Positions 7,191 to 13,605 are shown, numbered from the stretch's first letter. The stretch is DNA of 19,490 nt from Bryobacterales bacterium (GCA_003132865.1 PKYZ01000862.1:1-19490), one strand, 5' to 3'. The notes: generated from the letters alone by a model not told the origin. Numbers and translations are program-made.

Positions 7191-7916
7191 TTAAGCTGAT
7201 GTGCCATGTGGGGCAGGCCCTCGGCCTGCAGCGGGGCTCCCAGCCCCGCTTTTCGAGATCTTACCAAACTGCAGGAATGCCTCCAGCACCATCCCCGCCA
7301 CTCGCGCCGCTGCCGACCCTTTCCCCCCCAGATCGTGCCCCGCCCCCTCGACCGCGACAATCTCGTGCGGCCCGGCGACCAATGCCAGCGCACCGCGCAT
7401 CTCATCGACCGAGCCGAACGGATCGCGCGTGCCATGCACGAAGAGCGCAGGCGTCGAGAGCTTCGCAAAATGCGCGGTCCGCAGATCGGCGTTGCGGCGC
7501 GGCGGATGCAGCGGATACGAGAGCAACAGCAGGCCATCCGCGAGATCGGGCTGCTCCGCCGCCAGCATGCTGGATTGCCGCCCGCCATACGAATGGCCGC
7601 CGAGAAACACCTTGCCGGGGAGTCGCTCGCGTAGCACCCGCACCGCGAGCGCAAGGCCGGCGCGGTCCTGCGCAGCCATCGCAGGGAAAGGCGGCCCGTG
7701 CGGCCGCGCCTGGCGGAACGGCAGATCGCAGCGAAGCACGGCAATGCCCGCCGCGCAGAAGGCGTCCGCTATGGCGATGAGCAACGGCGCGCCGGCGTTC
7801 GATCCGGCGCCGTGCGTCAAGACCAGGCCGTGACCAGTTGGCTCATCGGGCGTGTGCAGGAATCCGCGCACGGCGGGCGTGTCGTGCGAATCCTCAAAAG
7901 AAGTAACGCAGGGCAT
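7191..7916 (-). CDS. Alpha/beta hydrolase, KANL3/Tex30-like (dienelactone hydrolase fold)
   Basis: A 241-aa soluble hydrolase. HGLVLTHGAGSNAGAP is the oxyanion-hole region, FLGGHSYGGRQ carries the nucleophile serine in G-H-S-Y-G-G, FVHGTRDPFGS supplies the aspartate, and VEGAGHDLGG the histidine, so the triad is complete. Members of this family are usually about 20 residues shorter. The C-terminal tail from KSGAGSPAAGRG to the stop is translated from a dispersed hairpin repeat (7208-7253) read in reverse, so the natural stop was probably lost when the repeat arrived. The GH127 gene follows 13 bases downstream. The substrate is unknown. The start ATG lies at 7914-7916; the upstream 265 bases are repeat-filled and shared with a divergent gene. 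Confidence 0.8.
   Translation of the reverse strand: MPCVTSFEDSHDTPAVRGFLHTPDEPTGHGLVLTHGAGSNAGAPLLIAIADAFCAAGIAVLRCDLPFRQARPHGPPFPAMAAQDRAGLALAVRVLRERLPGKVFLGGHSYGGRQSSMLAAEQPDLADGLLLLSYPLHPPRRNADLRTAHFAKLSTPALFVHGTRDPFGSVDEMRGALALVAGPHEIVAVEGAGHDLGGKGSAAARVAGMVLEAFLQFGKISKSGAGSPAAGRGPAPHGTSA
7208..7253 (+). repeat. Double-hairpin dispersed repeat, copy A
   Basis: It begins GTGGGGCAGG. Hairpin 1 has arms GCAGGCC and GGCCTGC around CTC. Hairpin 2 has arms AGCGGGGCT and AGCCCCGCT around CCC, followed by TTTT. The layout matches the other copies while the stem sequence differs. The copy lies inside the 3' end of the hydrolase gene on the opposite strand and provides its last residues. Confidence 0.8.
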
Positions 7917-8023
7917 CAGATATCTACAGGCCTCCTGACCTGTCCATTTTCTGCACCACTGACCATCAGTTTAATTCTTGTATTACAACAGGTCAGAAAC
8001 TTCGAAGCCCACGCGGATTTCTC

Positions 8024-8064
8024 GTGGGGCAGGCCCTCGGCCTGCGGCGGCCTCCCAGGCCGCC
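8024..8064 (+). repeat. Double-hairpin dispersed repeat, copy B
   Basis: It begins GTGGGGCAGG like copy A. Hairpin 1 has the same arms (GCAGGCC and GGCCTGC around CTC). Hairpin 2 is changed on both arms together: GGCGGCCT and AGGCCGCC around CCC. It lies in the divergent intergenic region between the hydrolase and the NACHT protein gene. Confidence 0.8.
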
Positions 8065-8096
8065 CCGCCGGCTTGCGGCTATGCTGCTCTGTTGAG

Positions 8097-8148
8097 GCAG
8101 CCAATCTTGGCTGCAGGCCACCTTTCAAGTGGCCTCCTGGCCTGTCCA
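8097..8148 (+). repeat. Second-type double hairpin, with a short repeated tail
   Basis: Arms GCAGCCAA and TTGGCTGC enclose TC, then arms AGGCCAC and GTGGCCT enclose a 7-base loop. The tail GGCCTCCTGGCCTGTCCA at 8131-8148 recurs with one change at 7929-7946, and its first 14 bases recur inverted at 13585-13598. With copy B this fills most of 7917-8181. I see no confident promoter among these structures. Confidence 0.65.
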
Positions 8149-8181
8149 CCACAGGTCTGCCAGAATATAAGGTTGCAAGCG

Positions 8182-10902
8182 ATGGCCACCGTCTTCATCT
8201 CGTCCACATCCGAAGACCTCAAGCCCTACCGCAACGCCGCGCGCGAGGCGGCCAACCGCCCGAGACTCGTCCCCATAATGATGGAGTACTTCGTCGCCAC
8301 CGGCGGGCCATCCCTGCCGGAATGCCTGCGCAAGGTATCGGAAGCGGACGTGGTTGTAGTCATCGTGGCGCACCGCTACGGCTGGGTGCCACCCGACCAG
8401 CCCGCCGGCGACTGCAAAAGCATCACGTGGCTGGAATGCGAGCACGCCGAGCGGGAGGGCAAGCTCGTGCTGGGCTTCCTCATCGACCCCGACTGCGATT
8501 GGCCCGTCCAGCTCAAAGAATCCTACCGCCTCACCGCCGCCATTGAGGACGGCACGTTCACACCCGCCCTCGCCGAACAAGTCCAGCGCAACGTTGCCAA
8601 GCTCGGGGAATTCAAGCAGTGGCTCAGCCGCAACCTTCGCGCCACCTTCCGCAACCCCGACGACCTGCGCCGCCAAATCGAGAGCGCCCTGGGCGAATGG
8701 CGCGGAGAAGCGCCGCCGGTGAAGGGCGATCCCGCAAAGTACCTCGACTCCCTCCGCAAAGAGACCGCCTTCATCGATATCCGCGGGCTGCAAGTGGGTG
8801 CGGGCAAGGCCTACCGCTTTCCCATCGAGGACCTCTACATCCCCCTGACCACTGCGGCCGATCCCGGCGCGCGCGGCGAGCATGCCGTTCGCGAGCCGGT
8901 CCGACTCGAAGACGCGCTCAAGCATCCGCGGCTCGTCATCACCGGCGATCCGGGAGCCGGCAAGACCACCTTCCTGCGGCACATCGCGTTCAAAATGTGC
9001 GAGGACGTGATGCGCGCCAGCGCGGGTCGCTTCCCCATCCTGATCCGCATCGCGGAGCTGGCGGAGCACGTACGCACGTGCCGCCACCGGCGCGAAGGGC
9101 CGACCGTGGCGGATGCGCCCGGCTGGCTGCCGCACTGGCTCGCGGCCCGCAGCGCGGAATTCGGCTGGGGGCTGGACGCACCGTTCTTCGAGCGCAAGCT
9201 GACGGACGGCGAAGCGGCCGTCCTGCTCGACGGGCTGGACGAAGCGCCCGGCAGGACTGATCGGGAAGCCATGGTCCGTCTGCTGGAGAACGCCACGCGC
9301 GCCTACGACAAATGCAGTTTCGTGGTGACCACCCGCCCGCTGTCCTATCAGGGCCAAGCCGTGCTGGCCGATTTCGAAACTGCCAACATCGCCCCGCTGG
9401 AACCCCAGACCATCGAAACGTTTCTGCAGCGCTGGTGCGCCGCCTTGTTTTCCGACCCCGCCAGCTCCGCCAGCCACCTCGCCGAGCTAAGCGGCGCCCT
9501 CCGCGCCCGCGCCGAAATCCGCCGCATGGCGCGCAACCCGGTCATGCTCACGGCCCTGGCCGTGGTGCACTGGAACGAGCGGCGGCTGCCCGAACAGCGC
9601 GCCGACCTCTATGAGTCGATCCTCATCTGGCTGGCCCGCTCCCGCGAGCACAGGCCGGATCGCCCCACCGCTGAGCGTTGCCTGATGCTGCTCCAGCAGC
9701 TCGCGCTGGCCATGCAGAACGCGCCCAAGGGCCGCGCCGTGCAAGTGGCCAAAGGTTGGGCGGCCGATGCGCTCGCGCCGCACTTCCGCGAAGTGCCCGA
9801 GCCGGAACGTTTGTCGCGCGCGCAGGATTTTCTGGAGCAGGAAGAGGTCGATAGCGGCATCATCGTCAGCCGGGCCAGCGACGTCGCTTTCCGGCATCTG
9901 ACTTTCCAGGAGTACCTGGCGGCCAAGGCCATGGCGGGAATGGCGGACGCCGCGCAGCAGGATCTCCTGCTGGCTTGGGGTACCGTCTACAAACCGGAAT
10001 GGCGCGAAGTGGTCCTGCTGTTGGGCGGCGTCCTGTACCGGCAGGGTCTTGAAAAGGCGGACGGCCTCATTTCAGCGGTGCTGGGAAAGCTGGGCGACCA
10101 CCCGACGCTGGCGGAGCAGGCGCGCTGCGCGGGCCTGTTGGGTGCCATGGTGCGGGACCTGCGCCCGTTTAACTACCAACCCGCGGACCCGCGCTATCAG
10201 GGGACGATGGACGCGGTGTTGGGCATCTTCGATGCGGACAAGGCGTATACCATTAAATTTCCGGTGCGGCTGGAGGCGGCCGAGGCGCTGGGCCTGGCCG
10301 GCGACCCTCGGCTCCGGCAGGACAACTGGATCACGATCAAGGGCGACGGGCCGACGCGCCTGAAGCCCTTTCAGATCGCGCGCTATCCGGTCACCGTGGA
10401 AGAGTACCGCCGCTTCGTGGAGGGCGACGGGTTCGGGGAAAACACAGAGCCCCGAGGCTGGGACGAGCAGGTGCAGCACCCCAATTGGCCGGTGACCAGT
10501 GTGAGCTGGTACGAAGCTTCGGCGTATTGTGCCTGGCACCGTGTGCGCCTGCCGAGCGAAGCGGAGTGGATACGGGCGGCCGGCGGGCTTGAGGGCCGGG
10601 AGTACCCATGGGGAAACTATAAACCTGACGAGAAGCGGGCGAACTTTGGTATGAAGGTAGGGAATCCCACGCCGGTTGGGCTGTACCCGGCTGGCGATAC
10701 GCCGGAAGGTGTCGCGGACATGGCGGGCAATGTGTGGGAGTGGGCGGAGGATTGGTATGAGCGGGACAAGTTGCGAGCGTTGCGCGGTGGTTCGTTCAAC
10801 AATGGTTCGAGGCATCTGGGCGCCGCCTGCCGTGACAGGATCGCGCCAGGAGTCCAGAACGACTGCGTTGGTTTTCGTTGCGTCCGGGAAGTAGTCCCTT
10901 GA
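8182..10902 (+). CDS. DUF4062-NACHT-FGE/C-type-lectin-fold protein, DGR target
   Basis: A 906-aa protein. Residues 1-90 (MATVFISSTSEDLKPYR, then ADVVVVIVAHRYGWVP) match DUF4062, a TIR-like N-terminal domain. The Walker A GDPGAGKTT is at 255-263 and the Walker B VLLDGLDE at 347-354, with VVTTRP after it, marking a NACHT-type NTPase of the STAND class. FRHLTFQEYLAA near 570 is the usual NACHT-associated helical motif. From about 726 (LKPFQIARYPVTVEEY) to the end is a formylglycine-generating-enzyme-like, C-type-lectin-fold domain with DMAGNVWEW and ending GGSFNN...VGFRCVRE. The last stretch is where DGR variable repeats lie. The ATG at 8182 is chosen because the conserved DUF4062 strand starts there; TAAGG lies about 10 bases upstream. 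avd and reverse transcriptase remnants follow. The domain order suggests a cytoplasmic sensor, perhaps in defence; that role is inference. Confidence 0.88.
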   Translation: MATVFISSTSEDLKPYRNAAREAANRPRLVPIMMEYFVATGGPSLPECLRKVSEADVVVVIVAHRYGWVPPDQPAGDCKSITWLECEHAEREGKLVLGFLIDPDCDWPVQLKESYRLTAAIEDGTFTPALAEQVQRNVAKLGEFKQWLSRNLRATFRNPDDLRRQIESALGEWRGEAPPVKGDPAKYLDSLRKETAFIDIRGLQVGAGKAYRFPIEDLYIPLTTAADPGARGEHAVREPVRLEDALKHPRLVITGDPGAGKTTFLRHIAFKMCEDVMRASAGRFPILIRIAELAEHVRTCRHRREGPTVADAPGWLPHWLAARSAEFGWGLDAPFFERKLTDGEAAVLLDGLDEAPGRTDREAMVRLLENATRAYDKCSFVVTTRPLSYQGQAVLADFETANIAPLEPQTIETFLQRWCAALFSDPASSASHLAELSGALRARAEIRRMARNPVMLTALAVVHWNERRLPEQRADLYESILIWLARSREHRPDRPTAERCLMLLQQLALAMQNAPKGRAVQVAKGWAADALAPHFREVPEPERLSRAQDFLEQEEVDSGIIVSRASDVAFRHLTFQEYLAAKAMAGMADAAQQDLLLAWGTVYKPEWREVVLLLGGVLYRQGLEKADGLISAVLGKLGDHPTLAEQARCAGLLGAMVRDLRPFNYQPADPRYQGTMDAVLGIFDADKAYTIKFPVRLEAAEALGLAGDPRLRQDNWITIKGDGPTRLKPFQIARYPVTVEEYRRFVEGDGFGENTEPRGWDEQVQHPNWPVTSVSWYEASAYCAWHRVRLPSEAEWIRAAGGLEGREYPWGNYKPDEKRANFGMKVGNPTPVGLYPAGDTPEGVADMAGNVWEWAEDWYERDKLRALRGGSFNNGSRHLGAACRDRIAPGVQNDCVGFRCVREVVP
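10777..10890 (+). other. Probable DGR variable repeat (VR) at 3' end of target gene
   Basis: The segment encodes residues 866-903, starting ALRGGSFNN and closing with VGFRCVRE. Known DGR target proteins with this fold keep GGSxNN, AAxR and GFR while the residues between vary. Here the between-residues are G-S-R-H-L-G, C-R-D-R-I-A and V-Q-N-D-C. The limits are approximate because no template repeat was found to align with it. Confidence 0.55.
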
Positions 10903-10927
10903 TCCTTTTTCTCTTTTTCCTTTTCAA

Positions 10928-10976
10928 GTGGGGCGGACCTCCAGGTCTGCGCGGGTCCTCCAGGACCCGCTCTTTT
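10928..10976 (+). repeat. Double-hairpin dispersed repeat, copy C, possible terminator
   Basis: It starts GTGGGGCGGACCT. Hairpin 1 has core arms GACCT and AGGTC around CC; hairpin 2 has arms GCGGGTCCT and AGGACCCGC around CC, followed by CTCTTTT. Copy C lies 25 bases after the stop of the NACHT gene and before avd, where the stable second stem and T run could end transcription. It differs from copy D at one base over 45, and that base unpairs the outer part of its first stem. A pyrimidine tract lies at 10901-10925. Confidence 0.75.
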
Positions 10977-11051
10977 GGGCGCGGGAGATCCGCATGCCTC
11001 CAAACAATCGTGAAGAGCCAGCCATCGTGGTCACGAAGGCCTACGACCTCG

Positions 11052-11061
11052 TATTATATTA
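11052..11061 (+). repeat. 5-bp tandem duplication TATTA x2 breaking avd
   Basis: Two adjacent TATTA units sit exactly where the avd reading frame changes. Deleting one unit restores the conserved D-L-V-L-W-L-L-P-K. This is direct sequence evidence of a small slippage-type duplication. Confidence 0.85.
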
Positions 11062-11261
11062 TGGCTGTTGCCAAAGGCCGAGACGTTCTCGCGGTCGTAT
11101 CGCTTCAGCGCAGGGGAACGAGTGGTGGCGCACGGCCTCGACCTGCTGCTGGCGCTGGTGGAAGCGGCCTACACCGCCAACAAAGCGGGCCTGCTGCAAC
11201 AGGCCAACACCAAGGTGAACGGGCTGCGCTACCTCCTGCGCCTGGCCAAGGACCTGCCGCT

Positions 11262-11289
11262 AACCACCAGCCACCAACCACCAGCCACG
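11262..11289 (+). repeat. 14-bp tandem repeat at the end of avd
   Basis: AACCACCAGCCACC at 11262-11275 is followed directly by AACCACCAGCCACG at 11276-11289. It replaces part of the expected last helix of Avd and accompanies a second frame change there. Confidence 0.75.
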
Positions 11290-11343
11290 GCACCGAAGGT
11301 GCCCCACGGTGGGCGGCTGGCAAGAGTCGGTGGCGAGGCGATC

Positions 11344-11637
11344 GTGAAGCGCGTGGGCGGTCGCTGGCCGCAACTGGTCTCCTTTCCCAACCTGCTGCTG
11401 GCGGCGCGGCGCGCGGCGGCGGGCAAGCGCACTCGTCCGGACGTGGCGGCATTTCTGCTGGACTTGGAGCCGCAGTTGGTCAGGCTGCAGTGCGAGTTGC
11501 GGGATGGGTCGTACACGCCTGGCCCGTACCGTTGCTTCCCCATACGCGATCCCAAGCCGCGGCTGATTTCGGCGGCGCCTTTCCGCGACCGGGTGGTACA
11601 TCACGCGTTGACCCAAGTGCTGGAGCCGGTCTTCGAA
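11344..11637 (+). pseudogene. DGR reverse transcriptase, N-terminal fragment
   Basis: GTG 11344 overlaps the avd stop (GTGA) and opens with KRVGGRWPQLVSFPNLL, then KRTRPDVAAFLLDLEPQL, ELRDGSYTPGPYR, FPIRDPKPRLISAAPFRD and RVVHHALTQVLEPVFE. This order is that of group II intron-like bacterial reverse transcriptases of diversity-generating retroelements, covering the N-terminal region and the first RT motifs. The similarity stops after 98 codons, one base before repeat copy D begins at 11639. The YxDD catalytic motif and thumb are absent everywhere downstream, where the DNA encodes an unrelated metalloprotease. The frame itself stays open through the repeat to 12000, but the later sequence is the out-of-frame reading of that other gene. 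A non-functional remnant; the family call is firm from the adjoining avd. Confidence 0.85.
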
Positions 11638-11638
11638 G

Positions 11639-11683
11639 GTGGGGCAGACCTCCAGGTCTGCGCGGGTCCTCCAGGACCCGCTC
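11639..11683 (+). repeat. Double-hairpin dispersed repeat, copy D
   Basis: It begins GTGGGGCAGACCT. Hairpin 1 has arms CAGACCT and AGGTCTG around CC, and hairpin 2 has arms GCGGGTCCT and AGGACCCGC around CC. It marks the exact end of reverse transcriptase similarity and the beginning of the truncated metalloprotease gene. Over 45 bases it is identical to the reverse complement of copy F. Confidence 0.85.
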
Positions 11684-12280
11684 CGGCGCGAGTTCATCGC
11701 GCTAGGCCTCTTGGCGCCAAAGAATCCCGAACCCCCACGGCCCATCGTAATCAGCGTGCAAGCGATGTTCGACAAGGGCGCGCACTCCGGAAAGGGCTTA
11801 GGAGAAGGCGAGCTTTCCAAGTTCAGGAACTATCAGGAAAAGGCGCGCCGCGAATACGCCACCAGTGGAATTCGTTTCGACATCCGCGTGCTGGAAGGCG
11901 CTTATCTGCGGCAGCAAGGATACTCGGAAATCCCTCCGAAATTTCTGGCGCCGGCAACGATCAACCTCTTCGTGACGGACACGCTGGGTTACGACATTGA
12001 TCGGGATCGTACAGGGGGCTGTTCGATAGGGCCACGTCCACCCAGCCGGAGATCCGGAGGGGATCCGTTCTACAAGACCTTCCTGGGCTTGCGGGATGCT
12101 CGCGACACCACGCTGGTACATGAATACGCGCATCACTTCACTCTGGACACGCGACGAAGTCCAACGGCCGCCGGCAACTTCTGGGCCGATCTTCGGAATG
12201 ACTACTGGCTTTGGCTGCAGCGCCACGGTATGCCGATTTTGGAGTTCCGTGCTTGCGCCAATGCGGAGTGGGCGAGGTAG
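11684..12280 (+). CDS. HExxH metalloprotease-like protein, 5'-truncated
   Basis: The frame is open out of the repeat and ends at TAG 12278-12280. The first ATG inside non-repeat DNA is at 11765 (MFDKGAHSGKGL), giving 171 aa. Sequence before it (REFIALGLLAP...PIVISVQA) looks coding but has no start except codons within the repeat. Features are INLFVTDTLGYDIDRDRTGGCS and LVHEYAHHFTL, an HExxH zinc motif preceded by an aliphatic residue, then NDYWLWLQRHG. No signal peptide is present, while comparable secreted metalloproteases would have one, which fits loss of the 5' end at repeat D. Copy E begins at the last base of its stop codon. I recognise no named family. Confidence 0.55.
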   Translation, partial: RREFIALGLLAPKNPEPPRPIVISVQAMFDKGAHSGKGLGEGELSKFRNYQEKARREYATSGIRFDIRVLEGAYLRQQGYSEIPPKFLAPATINLFVTDTLGYDIDRDRTGGCSIGPRPPSRRSGGDPFYKTFLGLRDARDTTLVHEYAHHFTLDTRRSPTAAGNFWADLRNDYWLWLQRHGMPILEFRACANAEWAR

Positions 12281-12322
12281 TGGGGCGGGACTCCAGCGCG
12301 GACGGCCGACGTCCACGTCGGC
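12280..12322 (+). repeat. Double-hairpin dispersed repeat, copy E (degenerate first stem)
   Basis: It begins GTGGGGCGGG, with the initial G shared with the TAG stop of the metalloprotease gene. The first stem is degraded. The second has arms GGCCGACGT and ACGTCGGCC around CC, a fully different but perfectly paired stem. Confidence 0.65.
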
Positions 12323-12360
12323 CTGTTCGTGCTCGGATATGGCTGATTTCGTTGCGCGAA

Positions 12361-12405
12361 GAGCGGGTCCTGGAGGACCCGCGCAGACCTGGAGGTCTGC
12401 CCCAC
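12361..12405 (-). repeat. Double-hairpin dispersed repeat, copy F
   Basis: Read on the minus strand it is identical to copy D over 45 bases (GTGGGGCAGACCT, then CAGACCT/AGGTCTG and GCGGGTCCT/AGGACCCGC stems with CC loops). Copies D and F therefore form a perfect long inverted repeat around the metalloprotease fragment. Confidence 0.85.
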
Positions 12406-12411
12406 GAATTT

Positions 12412-12500
12412 TGCGGCATTACCGATATTGGGAAAACTATGCGGCATTAGGCTAAAGCCTGTCCCACCGGCCGAATGGCTGCCCCACCAGAGACCGGGTT
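12412..12500. repeat. Further repeat-like intergenic DNA before the rhomboid gene
   Basis: TGCGGCATTA occurs twice, near 12412 and 12440. A small hairpin AGGCT-AA-AGCCT lies at 12449-12460. The minus strand then shows GTGGGACAGG and GTGGGGCAGCC, the same opening as the double-hairpin family. No gene is seen here. Confidence 0.45.
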
Positions 12501-12515
12501 GTACAATGAGGATGC

Positions 12516-13355
12516 ATGGACCAGCGCCGCATGTGCCCGAATTGCCGGGCCTTCATCACCAGTCACGACAAGGTTTGCCCTTACTGCAACGAACGGGTCG
12601 GGCAGCGGGCCGTGGAGCGGCGCGATCCGGGCGCCATCTTGGGCGGCTTCATTCCGCACGCCCGCTTCGTGACGATGATCATCCTGACGATCAACTTCGG
12701 CCTGTTCCTGGCGACGGTGGTTTTCAGCCAGCGGAACGGACAGGGCGGAGGCTTTTTCAGCGTGGACGGGCAGACGCTATTGGCCTTCGGGGCCAAGTAC
12801 AGGGCGGCCATCATAGGCTACGGCCAGTGGTGGCGGCTGGTGACAGCCGGCTTTCTGCACGGCGGGTTGCTGCATATCGGCATGAATTCGTGGGTGCTGT
12901 TCGATTTGGGCGCGCAAGTGGAAGGGGTCTATGGCGCCAGCCGGCTGATCGTGGTCTATTTCTTGGCCACCGTGTCCGGGTTTCTGCTCAGCACCTTCTG
13001 GACCCCCGCGCTCTCGGTGGGCGCCTCGGCCGGGATCATGGGCTTGATCGGCGCGATGATCGCGCTGGGTGTACGGAACCGGCATACGTCGGCTGGCGCG
13101 GCGATCCACGGCATGTATATCCGCTGGGCGGTCTACATGTTGATTTTCGGCTTTCTGCCTGGATTGCATATCGATAACGCCGCGCACATTGGCGGACTGG
13201 CAGCCGGATTCGGCGTCGCCTATCTGGCCGGCACCCCGCGCATCGAGACGGCCTGGAGCGAGCGGCTTTGGCGCGGGGCAGCCGCGGCTTGCGTGGTCAT
13301 GACGGCAGCTAGTTTTCTAATGATGTACTTGTGGTTTGCCACCGCTACGCAATAA
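12516..13355 (+). CDS. Rhomboid family intramembrane serine protease with N-terminal zinc ribbon
   Basis: A 279-aa protein. Residues 7-26 carry CPNC and CPYC, a zinc ribbon facing the cytoplasm, followed by a first membrane segment (FVTMIILTINFGLFLATVV). The core contains WWRLVTAGFLHGGLLHIGMN, the rhomboid H-x(n)-H-x-x-x-N element; then GASAGIMGLIG with the catalytic serine; and IDNAAHIGGLAAGFGVAYL with the catalytic histidine. Both catalytic residues are thus present. The length and six-or-seven membrane segment pattern are normal for bacterial rhomboids. ATG 12516 is preceded by GAGGA about five bases away. A small exported lysine-rich peptide gene follows after 10 bases, suggesting one transcript; whether it is a substrate is unknown. 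Confidence 0.9.
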   Translation: MDQRRMCPNCRAFITSHDKVCPYCNERVGQRAVERRDPGAILGGFIPHARFVTMIILTINFGLFLATVVFSQRNGQGGGFFSVDGQTLLAFGAKYRAAIIGYGQWWRLVTAGFLHGGLLHIGMNSWVLFDLGAQVEGVYGASRLIVVYFLATVSGFLLSTFWTPALSVGASAGIMGLIGAMIALGVRNRHTSAGAAIHGMYIRWAVYMLIFGFLPGLHIDNAAHIGGLAAGFGVAYLAGTPRIETAWSERLWRGAAAACVVMTAASFLMMYLWFATATQ

Positions 13356-13365
13356 GATAGAGTTG

Positions 13366-13575
13366 ATGCGACTTCGATTTATCCTGCCGGCTCTGATGAT
13401 CGGCGCGGGATTGTTGTTGCCCGTGCAGACCCCGGCCCTAGCCAAAACCAGTTACAAACAACATAAGGCCAAGAAATATAAGGCTTCCCGGAAGTTCAAG
13501 GCGGGCAAGAAGTTTAAGGGCGCAAAGGTTGGGAAGCATAAGGCTCCCAAGCATCAGATGCATCAGCGGGTGTGA
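13366..13575 (+). CDS. Small exported lysine-rich peptide
   Basis: A 69-aa protein starting MRLRFILPALMIGAG and ending its signal region with TPALA, a good signal peptidase I site. The mature part of about 40 residues is dominated by Lys, with His, Ala and Gly and short imperfect K-A-K-K-Y/F-K units. An earlier in-frame ATG at 13336 overlaps the end of the rhomboid gene and would spoil the signal peptide. The gene starts 10 bases after the rhomboid stop. No family is recognised; extracytoplasmic binding to acidic surfaces or nucleic acid would suit its charge, but this is only inference. Confidence 0.65.
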   Translation: MRLRFILPALMIGAGLLLPVQTPALAKTSYKQHKAKKYKASRKFKAGKKFKGAKVGKHKAPKHQMHQRV

Positions 13576-13581
13576 GGCCCT

Positions 13582-13605
13582 GCGCAGGCCAGGAGGCCTG
13601 CGCCA
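13582..13605. terminator. Hairpin between convergent genes, possible two-way terminator
   Basis: Arms GCGCAGGCC and GGCCTGCGC enclose AGGA. It lies between the lysine-rich peptide stop (13575) and the alcohol dehydrogenase stop (13615). No clear T run follows on either side. The arm sequence is shared with the dispersed tail seen at 8131. Confidence 0.45.

Larger units (their letters stand above)
10994..11347 (+). pseudogene. avd: DGR accessory variability protein, frameshifted
   Basis: The ATG at 10994 opens with MPPNNREEPAIVVTKAYDLVL, the usual start of Avd/S23-like four-helix-bundle proteins. The frame then breaks. After shifting at 11062 the family sequence continues as WLLPKAETFSRSYRFSAGER, HGLDLLLALVEAAYT and LRYLLRLAKDL. 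The break is explained by a tandem copy of TATTA (11052-11056 and 11057-11061); with one copy removed the codons read V-L-W-L-L-P without interruption. A second lesion follows LAKDL: a doubled 14-base unit at 11262-11289 precedes VGGWQESVARRS in another frame, which is the usual C-terminal GGW region. That frame ends in TGA at 11345-11347, overlapping the reverse transcriptase GTG. Avd normally forms a pentamer and helps the reverse transcriptase. This copy is dead unless frameshifting occurs. Confidence 0.8.

Noticed and set aside
8125..9477. 450-aa minus-strand frame antisense to the NACHT gene
   Set aside because: The plus strand carries clear Walker A and B motifs over the same DNA, so this frame is a GC-rich shadow.
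10903..10993. Template repeat of the DGR between target and avd
   Set aside because: Only a pyrimidine tract and repeat copy C are present; nothing resembles the variable repeat. No copy was seen at 12280-12515 either.
11639..12000. Continuation of the reverse transcriptase through the open frame to 12000
   Set aside because: After the repeat the frame is the wrong reading of the metalloprotease segment, Arg-rich, and has no YxDD or later RT motifs.
7208..12405. CRISPR array made of the repeated palindromes
   Set aside because: Copies are irregularly spaced, in both orientations, inside and between genes, with no uniform spacers and no cas genes.
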